Shown one piece after another: positions 52,566-64,000 of a stretch of DNA of 64,000 nt (positions are counted from its first letter, which is position 1; every line of letters starts with the position of its first letter). Under the pieces are notes generated by a model, which ran no database searches, was not told the origin of the DNA, and was given only the letters and a program-made list of their open reading frames with translations. The position numbers and the translations under genes are program-made. The DNA is from Sceloporus undulatus (taxonomy: Eukaryota; Chordata; Lepidosauria; Squamata; Phrynosomatidae), in the NCBI RefSeq assembly GCF_019175285.1, contig NC_056528.1:22505802-22569801 (forward strand), given 5' to 3'.

Positions 52566-54000
52566 ATGGACGCCAGCCGGTGCTGGAAACTGTGCATACG
52601 CAGAGAGCAGAATATGAAGCAATTGAGGAGGAAGGGGGCCACCCCACATGGTGGAAAAGAAAACAGGACAGCCGGGGGAACGGGGGGAGAAGAAAGGGAG
52701 GGCAGCATTTAGATATTAACTGGAAAAAGCAGACCATAATTTCCCCACTGCAGTCATCCAAAGTTACAAAGCATTCAAAGTCTGGCACGGAGAGAGGAGG
52801 TGGCATCTGTCTTTATGAAAGCCTCAATTGCATAAACTGCGGGCACCAATATGGGTTTGGTAACGTTTGAGCCTCTCTCCCTAGTGCCCATTGACTACTT
52901 CCAAAGAAGAAGAGGAAGAGAAAAATGAGCATGGTGGCAGTCAGTGATTGTGATGATGCAATATGTAACATTTCAGAGAAGCAAAATGCAAAGCTGTGAT
53001 TCCAACAACACCTTTCTATTCCTACATTATTTATTTTTTACCACCCTGCTTGGCGAAGAAGCCAATATGATTCAAAAGCTAGCATGAGGGCTTCTGCGCC
53101 TCCCAGTTGGCCTAATAAAGGCATCACCACAATGTATACTTTGGTTAACACAGCTTCCCCATATGACTTTTATACTCCCCCTTTTTGATTTATCTGCCAT
53201 GACTCCACTTTAGTGGGAAAATGAAGACTGCATCACTTGATTCAAATTTTAGTTGTTTTTAAAGTTCTCTCTTCCTCCCGCTTACATCAATATATTTTCG
53301 GGTCTCTCCCAATGTGACAAATGGCATCTCCCAAAGGCCCTGGAAGGGATGCTATCAGCCATTTGGTGCTGATTTTGGTGACTTATAGTATCCCCCTCCA
53401 CCTTTTCACACCTGGAAAAAAAAGCCCCTTTCTGGTCCTGAGGAAAAGGTAAGAGGGTGCTAAAAGGCCCCCAAACTACAGCAAAACTACCAAACATCCT
53501 CCTCCAGTTTTAGGGAGGCAGTACTGATTATTTTTTGCTCTTCGTCAAAATTTTCACCCCAGCTTTTTGGAGAGAGGAGCACTAGGATCCTTGGGGGATT
53601 GTAAAAACATTTGAGCTCTCATGAATGCTAGATGATACCCTGAATTTTTATTTCTTGGTGAGAAGCATGCATACTTTGTCCTATAGCCAAAATGTTCCCA
53701 GTGGCTTACAAAAAGTTAACTTAACCATTAACTATCTTGGTACTTTTTAAACAACAGGGACATATATCTACAAAATAACTCATCTGTTAAATTTTCTCAG
53801 TTGGTAGAGAAAAGAACAGACTTCTGTGCTGCAAAGAGGTGGGAGAAAAGAGATGCATAGTTACACCAAGATTCATGGCCAACAACTTAATCTGTTGACA
53901 TTTTGCTGCCTGAGGCAGAAAAGAAAATGGTGACCCTCCCTTCCTCAAGAGCAAACTATATCAAAGTGGGTAGAAGCCTTCCCCTAAACAAAACAACAAC
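52565..54000. other. DDX31 intron with a Penelope-like tail fragment
   Basis: A Penelope-like tail fragment lies at about 53050-53150 (ttggcgaagaagccaatatg, cctaataaaggcatcaccac). The rest has no repeat or exon I can support. Confidence 0.35.
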
Positions 54001-54002
54001 AC

Positions 54003-54092
54003 GGGAGCTTTGATGGTAAGTTCTTGCATGTCAGGGGATTGGACTGGATGGCCCTTGTGGTGTCTTCCAACTTTATGAATCTATGATCTATA
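54003..54092 (+). mobile_element. CR1 LINE 3' end fragment
   Basis: The segment tttgatggtaagttcttgca, ggattggactggatggccct and gtcttccaactttatgaatc is a short CR1 terminus. Confidence 0.8.
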
Positions 54093-54653
54093 AAACAAAA
54101 CAACCTCCACCAAGTTATTTTCGTCCCTGAGGCCTGAAGTCCCACAAGCTTCTCTCTCCATCCCTGGTAATAAAAATGCAGAAGGTAAACATCAATTTTC
54201 TGTCCTTTCATGATAGTGGCTAACAGTTTAGCTACGAAGTAATGACAGCAGGGGTGGGAAACTATTGGGGATCAGGGGGTTGCACTGCTCCCTAGGGGGC
54301 CTTGGAGAGCCATGTTCCCTGGAAAGGGGGGCTTTCCTTGGCTCCCCAGAGTACACAGGGGCCAGATTCACTTTGTTTTTGGTCCAGGAAAGGCCTTTCC
54401 AACAAGAAGTGGCCTGGAAGTTAACTTCCAAACCTGCCCCTTCATCTGTTAAGAGGAGAGAAATTAAGGGGAATTATCCATTTTAGAAAACATTGTTCTA
54501 AAATGAACGTTTGGTCACATGCAGCCTGCAGGCTACACTTTTCCCACCCTTGATGACAGCACAAAGGAGGATGCTTAGGGCCTAATGCTGAACCCCACCA
54601 ACAAGTTAATTCTCTTTTAAAACCAAATGAAAGAGCCAAAGAAAGCCCCTGAC

Positions 54654-54765
54654 CTCTCTTAGCACACCGGATGGTCTCTGCTGAGGAGTGGACGTAGTTC
54701 TCAAACTCAGTCTGCAGCACAGTGGCTCTACGGCGCACTTCCTGTGGGTCTGCACCATGGAACTT
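54654..54765 (-). CDS. DDX31: DDX31 internal coding exon (start of the C-terminal domain)
   Basis: Acceptor TATTACAG|AAG and donor AGAG|GTCAGG on the - strand; phase 0 in, phase 1 out. Encodes KFHGADPQEVRRRATVLQTE, FENYVHSSAETIRCAKR. The block ATVLQTEFENYVHSS aligns with ATVLQTxFEDYVHSS of mammalian DDX31, and the preceding GADPQEVRRR with VGPQEIRER. The exon continues in phase into 48586. The ATP-binding and DEAD-box helicase domains must lie upstream, beyond the right end of the window. No further DDX31 exon was recognised between 54766 and 64000, so the next intron appears longer than 9 kb, or a short exon was missed. Confidence 0.93.
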
Positions 54766-55201
54766 CTGTAATAGTGAGAAAAGGGGAGTTAAGACATTTT
54801 GCAGCTGGTTCTCAAAGAGACAGCACTCTTATTTGATGTTCTCAACGCCAACAAAAAAAAATTCAAATGTTCTTAAACGAATAGTTTTAATGGATTTAAT
54901 ATTACTTAAATAATTAACTTTATCTGTTTCAGATTTTTTAAAAACAAAAACCAGCATTAACACTGTCTTAGATTAAAAAAAAATTTAAATCATACACCAA
55001 CAAGGTTCCACACCTCCACCTGTTTATTAAAGCCTCCCTACCTGAACCTGTCTGAATTCTAAAGATCGTTTATAAGGGTGATAAAAGCAAAATAAAGCCT
55101 CTCCCCAAATGATCTTAAGATTCAGGCAGGTTCATGTAAGAAGATAAGTCTTTCAGATACTCTGAATCTAAACCGTCCAGGGCTTTACAGGCCATAAGGA
55201 A

Positions 55202-55531
55202 GGAGATTATCGCACTGCACTTTTCCATCCTTCCTTCCAACCTCAATGCCAGATCAAAAACTTTTAAGCATGGATTTTATCATACGCCTCTGTGCCGAGG
55301 CTGGAGTGTTGCATACCTGATCCGGACCTCTCCCATACTTTGCAAAGAATGGGAAAATCTTGTTCTTTCAAAAAGTGCTGGAGAAGTCCGGATCAGGTAC
55401 AGGATACCATGATCAGATACAGGATGCCTCCTTCCAACTTCTCTTCCACACTGAGGTGTGCGATAAAATCTGTGCTTAAAAAGCCCTGAGGTTGGAAGGA
55501 AAGGACGGAAAAGGCCAGTGCGATAATCTCC
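55202..55531. mobile_element. 330-bp palindromic MITE, type 3
   Basis: The ends are exact inverted copies: ggagattatcgcactg (55202-55217) and cagtgcgataatctcc (55516-55531). Arms of roughly 100 bp follow, with ccttccttccaacctca against tgaggttggaaggaaagg, and aagcatggattttatcatac against gtgcgataaaatctgtgctt. The centre carries a second inverted pair (ctgatccggacctctcc, gagaagtccggatcag). No ORF. Only this copy occurs in the window. Confidence 0.8.
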
Positions 55532-55663
55532 GAAGTGTTGGTGAACACCTCGAGGTGGAAGGGAAATTGGAAAGAGGAGGCAGGAAAAACGAAGGATAAT
55601 CTGCATTCTAGGTAAGCAGTAAGGAGTACAAAGGAGCACACAGGGAAGAAAGCCCTCTTAGGA

Positions 55664-55885
55664 TGGCATTCACACTGCAGAAATAGTCCAATTTGACACC
55701 ACTTTAATTGCCATGGCTGAATGCTATGGAATTCTGGGAATTGCAATTTGTTGTGGAACTAGAGTTCTCTGACAAAGAAAGCTAAATATTGCACGAAGTA
55801 CAAATTCCACAATTCCATAGCATTGAGCCATGGCAGCTAAAGTGGACTCAAACTGGATTATTTCTGCAGTGCATATGCAGCCTTA
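55664..55885. mobile_element. Complete palindromic MITE (type 1)
   Basis: Begins ggcattcacactgcagaaat and ends ggattatttctgcagtgcat. The arms are gctatggaattctgggaatt and aattccacaattccatagca, with a centre (ttctctgacaaagaaagcta) that differs from the CR1-core forms. Confidence 0.85.
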
Positions 55886-55954
55886 GTGGCTTCCCCCAGA
55901 TTGGGACACTCCCTTTCTGGAGCGGTGAGACCGCTCTCCCTCTCTACTCTCCTT

Positions 55955-56035
55955 TTGCTGGCAGGCAAAGACCTTTTCATTCAAGCAGGCATTTAATGAT
56001 TAATTGGTTGCATGAGCCTTTTCATGGCAACAAAG
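55955..56035. promoter_or_regulatory. Small candidate conserved element
   Basis: The segment cttttcattcaagcaggcat, ttaatgattaattggttgca and gagccttttcatggcaacaa is repeat-free and has dense ATTA cores, between a MITE and low-complexity sequence. Weak, compositional evidence only. Confidence 0.3.
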
Positions 56036-57460
56036 GTGGGGTGGGGGAAGTTTGCTATAGTTTTATCGTTCTTATGTTAAAATGATTTTATACTTTTAAA
56101 AATTCTGTGCCATTTTAATATGATAGCTTGTTTAACTGTGTTTTGGTTTTTTTTTTAATCATCATGCTTTTAGCACAATCTTGCTCCAGCCTTTTTGAAA
56201 GCTGCTGTGAGTTTCACATCAGGAGAAAGGTGGGGTGTAAAATTAAAGAATGAATGAGTGCACTCTCATTTTTCATCTCGTCCTCCCCCTTCATCCTCTT
56301 ATCTTTTAAGCTCTTGATGCCAGAAGCTGGTATCAAAAAGGAGAGGAAGAAGATGGAGTTTACGAAGTAGAGTAAGTTTTTAAAATTGCTCATCTCTGGT
56401 AGACTGGCTTCAAATGCATTACACTGACACTGATACCTCCATTCAAGGCGAAAACTAGACTCCATCTTTCCACCTCCTAGTTTCAGGTTCCAGTTAAGAT
56501 GGGAACTCATGGCCCAAGGAGGTCATGGCAGGGAGTGGGACAGAAGGAGAAAAGTGCTTTAGGATGAACTGGAAAGCCAGGAACCAGCCAATGCAAAGTG
56601 GTATATAAATAAAAATAACAGTCTACAAGGCATCAGCATCAACTCAGCTATGCCTGTTTAATCTTTTGGGAGGGAAAGACCAAACAAGCATGGAACCTGC
56701 CTCTATGTAGGTGGAAATTGTTTAGCAACAATGGCACTGGGAGGATGGTGAAGGATGGCTGGAAAAACATAGACTTCAGTGTTGGGTTGCAGCAATATGT
56801 CTCTCCAGTGAACAATGCAATAAAGCTTGAGCTGGGAAAGAGCAGGATTCTGCTCTAGCCGTTTCCACTGTACCCCTGTATGCCTGCCTACAACAGGCAA
56901 GATAAACAGCTGCCTCCAGAAAACCTTATTGTGCATACATGAACACTTAAATAGAGAAAAAGGATAAACCTGCCTCACCAGTTCCCCCTCCCCAGCATTT
57001 TAAAAAAGCACAGATCGATAAAAGTGGCCACCACAATGGAAATCATGAGAAAAGCAGAGGCTATGGAGAGAAGAGTCATCACTAGATTCATTTTGGAAGG
57101 AGCTTTCAAGTGGTCTCTAGAAAATTCAACCTGTTTTTATTTACTTATGCAATGCTCATCTCACCTGGTTGTTTCTTTCACAAGTGTGTTGTTAGTTTTG
57201 CATAACATGTTTGAAGAAACATGTTGGTTTACTCTTCTTTTTCTGTAGTATAGGAAACGGTCTCTATTCTTTCCATATTATTTATTTCTCTGGTACCAAA
57301 TTTTCTGTATCAGAAGCAATGCCCAGGAACACATCACTTTTATTAACTGAATGATACCTATATTTGTTTGGTTGTGGCTTGTTGTTGTTGTTGTTGTTGT
57401 TGTTTGTCACGCTACCATTAAAGTGGTGCATGAATTTAACAACTAAATAGTCCAATGAAA
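56035..57460. other. DDX31 intron stretch, nothing recognised
   Basis: AT-rich sequence without exon-like conservation. A (TTG)n run lies at about 57380-57402. A possible LINE-tail piece is at 56205-56245 (tcacatcaggagaaaggtgg). Confidence 0.3.
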
Positions 57461-57860
57461 GCTGGATAGTGAGGATAGTGGTGCTGGAGGAGAGGTCTAC
57501 TGACACTGTGGCCTACCAAAATGGCAAATAAGTGGCTCTGAGAGCAAGCCAAGCCAAAAAGATAAATGAATGGGTCCAAGAGCAAACCCAAGCTTGAACC
57601 CTGCCTAGAAGTCAAAATAATTCAACTGAATCTATCATACTTTGGACACATCATGACACACGACAGGACTGATTAGAAAAGATGATCACAGTCGGCAAAG
57701 TGGAAGGCAGAAGAAGTGAGGAAGAACACACGACAGGCAGCATGGTTCAATCAAATGAACCACGGTAGCTGCCCAGAACTTATGGGGCCTGAGCAGGGCT
57801 GCTGGTGACTGTGGTGAAGGAAAGACTCTCATTCATCGGGCTGCTTGAAGTTGAGGCTAC
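57460..57860 (+). mobile_element. RTE/BovB-like LINE C-terminal and 3' fragment
   Basis: The segment gaatgggtccaagagcaaac, ctatcatactttggacacat, gaaaagatgatcacagtcgg, caaagtggaaggcagaagaa and caaatgaaccacggtagctg follows the order of the RTE 3' part (the FGHIM region onward). Confidence 0.8.
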
Positions 57861-58289
57861 ACACATTCAATCGCTCTCTCTCTCTCTCAGACAACCCCAC
57901 AGGGTTGTTATGGACATTACAATAGGAAGAACGAGTCCTGCGTCTGCTACATTAAGCTGAGAAAAAGCAGGAACATAAATCTAACAAATAAATTAGAACA
58001 CATACCATGATCTTGACTGTATGTATTAGTGCACCTCTTAGTCCATTTGCACAAAAAAGTGGCATGCAATTAAAAAATAATAATAATAACCTCAACCCTA
58101 AACCCATAATAAAAAAGTTGCATTTCTCCTGGTGGGAAATGTTAGAAAATAAAACCGCTTTCCCTTCCGCTGCCGCCCCGCTTTCACTGCTCCCCAGCGC
58201 CTTCTCCCCCTGCATGGCCCCAATCCACCTTTTCTTCTTCTGCTAAGCTTCTCAGGTTGTGTCGAGTGTCACCTTCCTGCCTTCTTCTC

Positions 58290-58580
58290 CTTTTTTTTAA
58301 TATGAATGTGAAATTAAGAGATGTTGCCCTTTTCCCTGGCGGACAGAATCCTCTGTTATTAAAAAGTAAAGCACTTTAATAATGAAAAACTTTTCCTCTC
58401 CTCTCCCCCCCCTCCATGTTCCCCCCCGCCTGTGTTTTAACTGTTTAAAATTAATGAGAAGGGCAGAACGGTTGTCAAAGCGTTATTGAAAGCGGGCAGC
58501 CAGGACCAAATAAACCCGAAAATCCCCCCAGAGTGTTAAATAAACAGAGCTTCAGCCCTCTCCAAATCCCTCTGTTGGTT
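58290..58580. promoter_or_regulatory. Candidate conserved non-coding element in a DDX31 intron
   Basis: About 290 bases without repeats: aatatgaatgtgaaattaag, agtaaagcactttaataatg, aactgtttaaaattaatgag, cggttgtcaaagcgttattg, gccaggaccaaataaacccg, gtgttaaataaacagagctt. It has mixed composition, kept CpGs and several homeodomain- and forkhead-like words. It is the strongest candidate of its kind in the right half. Confidence 0.45.
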
Positions 58581-60765
58581 ATTGTATACATTCTGTATCG
58601 CAGCTCAGAGAAGATGTGAGAGCCAGAGGAAGGCAGGAAAGGTTTTAGAATTCCAATAAAGGCCTCAAATTAAAGACAGCCCAGCGCGAATTCCAGGAGA
58701 AAATTAAAGAGACCTCAAACTTAAGTGACAGGTGACTTGCTTCGATGCCACAACTGTCTGGGGATTTACTGATAATATGGCAATATATTACAAAGGACTT
58801 CTCATCCTCTCCTTCTCCATTCCTCTCCCCCTCTTCACCATGCTCTCCCCCTTTTTTTAGGTTTCAAAATGAGCCATCTCCCACTCCTTTTCTCCGGAAA
58901 AAGGACAGAATGGAGGGAAGGAAGGAAGGATAGAAGAAAAGAAGGGGAAAGGTTTTTAAGAAATGAGTAAACCAAGGGATTTTTAAAAGCCCCAAAACCT
59001 TTATGGATTGGGAGGGGGGGTGAAGTAGGAAGGGAGGTGTATGTGTGTGTAAAAGAGAGTGAGAGAGATGCAAACAAATGGAGAAGCAAAAAATGGAAAG
59101 CTGAAAACAGCAGGGGGAAATACATACATACATACATACATATATATATATAAACACATTTAGAAAACCCAAGCAGCACCAGCCGCTCCTACCCTTCCTG
59201 GCAGTGCCTCTTTCCTTTGTATACGTCTTCTCATCCCCCTGGAGAGCAATTTTATTTTTATAACTGCACCCTAATGGGCATGTTTTGATTCCTGTCTTCC
59301 AGGTTGGCTGGTCTGAAAAATCTAAATTTAAAAACTGACTCACAGCTGGAATGGGAACAGCGAGATGGAGAGAGAGGTAGTTATTTGGCACCTGGAACAT
59401 ATGAACCCTGAGCACTGCATCTGGCAGATACGTGGGAGCACATTCACATTGATGCATTTAGGGGTACCTGACAGATTGTACACCTGTATCTCTTATGCAT
59501 GACGCAACCCCATACCCTTGGACGCAGTTTGATTAAGAGCAATAGCATGGGACTTGGGAGATCCAGGTTCAAGTGTCTACTAAACTGTGAAGCTCATTGG
59601 GCAATATTGAATCAGTTACTGTCTCTTACCCTGTCCTACCTCACAGATCGGTTGTAATATGGGAGGAAAGGTAGAGGAGAGCCATGTGCTGTGCTTTGAA
59701 TTCACTGGAGGAGAAGGAGAGAAATGAAACCAACAGAGAAATTGTGCTAGAATACACAAGCCAACAACAACCAAGTTCTCCCTACAAATGTCTCAAGTTA
59801 TAGCTGCCACGGGCCTTCCAAGTTGTGTTAATATCATTATCCAAAGTGACACGGCAAACATTTATGCTTGACTGCAACAGGCAATTCAGTGGACCTCCAA
59901 AATGTGACAGGTCACCCATGGTCACTCACAGACTCCAGTTTTCGCCTAGGCACTTTGTGCAGCTAAGGCATGGGGCCAGTCCTAACCTTACTTTTGGTGT
60001 GGGAAATCTTTGGCTCTCTAGATGCTTTTGGCATTTGACTTCCCAGAGCCTCAGCCAACAGTAAGGAACTACAGGAGCGTACTCTGCCCCCCGTCACCAA
60101 TTAGGCAAAATGAGGCAGCTGCCTCTGGTGGCAGATGCCAAGGGATGTGGACCCCCTCAGGTCACTTGCCCATCGCCACTGTTGAAGTAAGAGTCAGCTG
60201 CCTGTCAAATTGGTTTCTGTTCATGTCTTGTCATTCACTTCAGGCGGCAAAATATCTTGGGGCAGCCCTGAGAATCATGTTCCAAAGAGCCACTAAATAT
60301 CCTCCCTTCCTCTAAATGAATAGTCCCTCTAATGAAGCATTAATTAAAACTGGCTTCTTCTCAAGAAGATTTCTTGGCAGGTTGGATTTGCAGGACACGA
60401 ATGCATAAGACACGGAGCTGCTACTGCTGCATCTCTATTAATTATTAAGACAAGCAAATTACACCGTATCATTTACAGAAAATAGCAAAGACTTAGAATA
60501 GCAAAAGAAAAAGAAAACAAAGACTGCTAAGTAAAGTTAAGGAAGAAAGTGCAAAAGAGGGGTTATGGTAAAATATTAAGAAAACAAAAACAATGACCAC
60601 AGATATTTTATTTAACTATATGTATTATCCTACTTGTGATTATGTATTTTCTCTGGATAATGATTAACCATCCATTATGAAGCCTTGCCCTCCCTCCAGT
60701 CCATCTGCCTTGGTCCAGACCTCGGAGGTTGAGAGGAACTGCTGGACCTCTTACCCTTTCCCTCC
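58580..60765. other. DDX31 intron, mostly single-copy
   Basis: Contains (CATA)n/(TA)n at about 59122-59152 and enhancer-like AT words at 58670-58735 and 59240-59340. A 44-base segment on the - strand near 59198-59241 has acceptor- and donor-like ends, but its translation does not match DDX31. Confidence 0.3.
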
Positions 60766-60767
60766 AC

Positions 60768-60887
60768 CACTCCCTTCTCCTTCTGTGTCATGTCTTTTTA
60801 GATTGTAAGCCTGAGGGCAGGGAACCGTCTAACTAAAAAGATTGCATGTACAGCGCTGTGTAAATTTACAGCGCTTCATAAATAAAG

Positions 60888-60920
<33 letters not shown>
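60768..60920 (+). repeat. LINE-tail-like repeat with (AAT)n
   Basis: The segment tagattgtaagcctgagggc, agggaaccgtctaactaaaa and acagcgcttcataaataaag, followed by (AAT)n, is the widespread vertebrate L2-type LINE 3' end with its microsatellite tail. Confidence 0.65.
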
Positions 60921-60965
60921 GTGGGTAATGAAGACAATGAAATAGTTAAAGATTTCCTATAACTT

Positions 60966-61165
60966 GGCTGAGGCTCAATCCATATTGCAGAATTAATGCA
61001 GTTTGACACTGCTTTAATTGCATAGCTCAGTACTATGTAATTCTGGGATATGTACTTTTGTGAGATGTTTAGCCTGGTGTCACCACAACCGCAAATCCCA
61101 GGATACCACAGGATATAGCCAGGACAGTTAAAGCATTGTTAAGCTGTATTAATCCTGAAGTTTGG
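60966..61165. mobile_element. Palindromic MITE, subfamily with 'gcagaattaatgcagtttga'
   Basis: Begins ggctcaatccatattgcaga and ends agctgtattaatcctg. The arms are cagtactatgtaattctggg and ggataccacaggatatagcc, more diverged than in other copies. No CR1 core. Confidence 0.7.
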
Positions 61166-61189
61166 TAGCAACCACAGTAATTAATCAAA

Positions 61190-61660
61190 TGGAGATTGTA
61201 TTTAAAAAATCAGAATAAAATTAAAACTTGGAAGGAAGTAGATGAGATCTTCAAGTGTAAAGGTATATCGTTATATGCAAAAGTCAGGATTGTCCATGCA
61301 TTCATATTTCTGGTTCCTGTGTATGGTTGTAAAAACTGGATAGTGAAAAAAGTTAATAGGAAGAAAACCAACTTATTTGAAATGTAGTTCTGCAGGTACC
61401 ACACCAAAAAGACAAACGAATATTAGTTTGGATGCATCACGGGATGAAATGACTCACTGGAAAAAATGATAAAGCTCCCTAAAATGGAATACAGTAGGAA
61501 AAGAGAGAGACCACAACAGAGGTGGGTAGACTCCACCAAGGAAACCACGGTTGCTGCTCTGAGTTTGCAAGACCTAAGCAGGGAAGTTGATTACTTTGAT
61601 CTCTCTTATTCATTGGACTGCCATGTCAACATTGACTTGACAGCAAACAACAACAACAAA
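61190..61660 (+). mobile_element. RTE/BovB-like LINE C-terminal and 3' fragment
   Basis: Encodes KCKGISLYAKVRIVHAFIFL then VPVYGCKNWIVKKVNRKKTN, the RTE C-terminal motif (xVMYGCESWxxKKA), and continues with agacctaagcagggaagttg and the end ttgacttgacagcaaacaac. It is 5'-truncated, with a short AAC-like tail. Confidence 0.85.
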
Positions 61661-62254
61661 TTATTAACTACTAGTATTTCTACTGTGTTTACTAATTACT
61701 TCTATGCTGCCTTTTCCCCCACCTTGGGATGCAAGACTGCTTACAATTGTTACAAACAGATAAAATTTCACAGCAGAAGTAAAATTTGAACTGTGTGCTT
61801 AATTATATTTGAACTTCATAGCTTAATTATATTTTAACAGTTGTATGTTGTGCTCAGCTCCTTACATCCCTACAAGAAATATTACTGAGTATGACACACT
61901 TGCCTGCTTCAGAGAGAGGTCATGAACATACAGTGCTTTGACTAGCATGGGTGAGGATTTTGTTTCCCAGCTCATCTAAATAAGCAAACTGCTTCACACT
62001 CACAATGGGAAAACCTGGATGGCTGAGGGTTTTTTAAAGTGAAGGTAGAAGAAAGTGAAAACAACAAATCTCCCCATCTCTAGCTTTGACTATCTCATTC
62101 TATTATTAATTTTTAATAGCAGCCAAACACAAAAGTGGATAAAAGGAACCCACATGATGTCATTCATGTAGATTCCTTTCATCCATTCGTGCATACTTGG
62201 TTTATTTCCTGCAATGGGACCAACACCAAGGTTGCACCCCAGTTTCAATGGGTC

Positions 62255-62870
62255 ACCAGCATGAGCACTGCTGTGCCCACTTCTGGGCTCCACAATTCAA
62301 CAAGAATATCAACAAGCTGGAATCTGTCCTAAGAAGAGCAACCAAGATGATCAAGTGTCTGGAAACCAATCTTTATGAGAAACGATTTTAGCTTGGAGAA
62401 GAGAAGGACGTGATAGCCATCTTTAAACATATGAAAAGATATCATGTAGAAGATCAATTCAAATTACAGGAGATTTCCCCTACATCTCATGAAGTACATC
62501 TTTGCTGTAAGAGCTGTCTAAGAGTGGAATGGACTGGCTTGGAGGGTGGTAGACTCTGCTTTGGAGGTCTTTAAATGGAAGATGGGTGGCCATCTCTCTC
62601 TCTCTCAGGAGTGCTGTAGTTGTTTATTTTTGTATGACAGAATGAGGTTGGACAAGATCAGTGAATGGTTTTCAGGCTATCTGATGTGAGGGGCCAGCAG
62701 CGTGCCAAAGACTGGCACTAAATATGCACCTGTTGAGTACTTTCTTTTCCCTTTCTTTCCTGGAAGTATGACAGAGACCCACCACCAGTGGCTCAGGGAC
62801 TGGCACTGGTCTAGGGGCCATCACTTTGAATAGCCCCTTCCAACCCTAGAGTTCTATGATTCTCTGATGC
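62255..62870 (+). mobile_element. CR1 LINE C-terminus and 3' end with an interruption
   Basis: Encodes FWAPQFNKNINKLESVLRRA then TKMIKCLETNLYEKRF, the CR1 ORF2 C-terminus, followed by gtggcatctctct-type 3' sequence (gtctttaaatggaagatggg). CR1 sequence breaks at about 62665 and its final part (ccttccaaccctagagttct, atgattct) resumes at about 62830, so about 160 unrelated bases are inserted. Confidence 0.8.
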
Positions 62871-64000
62871 TCACTTTGGAAACTGGGAATGTGACATGTG
62901 TACCAAGTCTCGTATGCATGTGTGTCCAGTGCCAGAGCTTGGGAAAGTTAGATTTTGGATTAGAGCCCCCGCTGAATCCACAGTCAGTACAGCCAGTGGT
63001 GATTCTATCTGGTGGATTTTGGGAATTGTAGTCTCCATGTATAATTGTTTTCTCCAAGCTTTAGTCTGTGTGTGATGGGAGCAGTGTGTGTGTGTTTGTG
63101 TATGTGTATGTAGCAGGGGGAATATTGCTAAACCCAAGCTTAAAAGGGTACGTGTTCATCAGAAATGTGGGGATATATGTTGGCCATTCTTTTTTGAGAA
63201 GGGAAGCAAGAAACAAGGTGTAGGGCTAGAAGTGCAATGCCTCCTCTGGCTTCCAAAAGCTACTCAAATACAAAACGCAGGCATTTGTTTTTAGTAACTT
63301 TTTTGCCCAGCCAATTCCAACCTCCACATGCAGAGTCCCTGGAGAAGCTCCCCAACCTTCCTCCTCCCTCCCCGAGTAGGAAATGCACAGATCAAATGTA
63401 TTCTCTTTGTAGCCAGGTGAACATTCACACACCCAGACGCGGCTGTATATATATTTCATGTGGCTAAGGATAAAAAATACATTTTACAGGTGCTTTTGGC
63501 ATCTCTTCCCTGCCGGCTTCCCAGAGCAGCCCAGCACACAAACACACACACTCCCTCCAAAAGAGTATTTTATAATGGACTCCAGTGGAGGCAGGAAGCA
63601 AAGAAGAATGTTATGAAGAGGTTTGCCAGCCGAGACTCCGCAGTGCATCCTTACACTTTGGGGGGAAAAGAGAGAACATGCAGGGGGGGAAATAATCAGA
63701 GAACACTTCAGCTTCCACACTAACCTCTTGCCCGCCCCTGAATGTTAACACATGCAGCAAGGCACTCCTTATCTTACATAAGGTTTAAGCTCCAGAACCG
63801 GTTTTTGAAAGGTTAGCTCAGCTGTGCAAGGAAGAGCCAAGCAGCCCACAATAGTTACATTAGTTATTTGGGACCAAAAAGAAAAGGAAGAAAACAAAGC
63901 TACCTTTTGCAGTCTGGTTACCTATATGAAAATTGACTCTCACCATAGGTGACCAGGCAAAGAGAGGGAAGGTGGGAGAAGCTGTTTCTTCCAAAAGAAC
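62870..64000. other. Right end of window: DDX31 intron, no exon supported
   Basis: A (TG)n run at about 63083-63112 and AT-rich sequence. Splice-like signals on the - strand near 63895-63905 (CTGCAAAAG|GTAGC) were considered for an upstream DDX31 exon, but no matching protein sequence precedes them. Confidence 0.3.

Noticed and set aside
59198-59241. Possible small DDX31 exon on the - strand
   Set aside because: Acceptor- and donor-like ends are present, but the translation does not resemble any DDX31 segment.
63895-63960. Possible upstream DDX31 exon at the window edge
   Set aside because: A plausible donor occurs, but no helicase-like peptide or convincing acceptor precedes it.

Overview
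This is vertebrate nuclear DNA, almost certainly from a squamate reptile and probably an iguanian-type lizard. It carries spliced genes in an intron-rich, repeat-dense setting: CR1 LINEs, RTE/BovB LINEs, Sauria-type tRNA SINEs with (AAC)n tails, a second tRNA-derived SINE, and many palindromic DNA-transposon MITEs. There are two 10-N assembly gaps. I saw no bacterial genes, CRISPR arrays, tRNA/rRNA genes or recognisable LTR/retroviral elements.

Two host genes are supported, arranged tail to tail. On the + strand is a complete BARHL1 homeobox gene: exon 1 at 3912-4443, exon 2 at 11180-11402 and exon 3 (coding part) at 22609-22924. The splice phases match and encode 356 residues. On the - strand are the last three coding exons of DDX31, a nucleolar DEAD-box helicase: 54765-54654, 48586-48418 and 36191-36050. 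They encode the end of the SPB4-type C-terminal domain and a basic tail, and the rest of the gene lies beyond the right edge. BARHL1 next to DDX31 in convergent orientation is the arrangement known from mammals, so this is conserved synteny. Non-repetitive AT-rich islands in the introns, the intergenic space and the DDX31 introns look like conserved non-coding elements that could regulate BARHL1. That is inference only.

Layout: 1-2750 repeats upstream of BARHL1; about 2760-4560 a CpG-rich promoter and exon 1 block containing a pyrimidine tract; 4444-11179 intron 1, with a roughly 1 kb pyrimidine tract and a second GC-rich block; 11403-22608 intron 2, full of MITEs, CR1 and RTE copies plus one good conserved-element candidate (15400-15545); 22925-36049 intergenic; 36050-64000 the 3' part of DDX31 with long introns.

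The most interesting signals are these: a MITE family that repeatedly carries the same CR1-derived segment between its arms; a 41-bp hairpin starting about 38 bases after the splice donor of the homeobox exon, which is also crowded by a CR1 tail on its other side; hammerhead-ribozyme-like cores in Penelope-like tails; two sense-strand pyrimidine tracts flanking BARHL1 exon 1; a CR1 copy with its ORF1 start joined directly to its reverse transcriptase; and a 330-bp palindromic element in a DDX31 intron.
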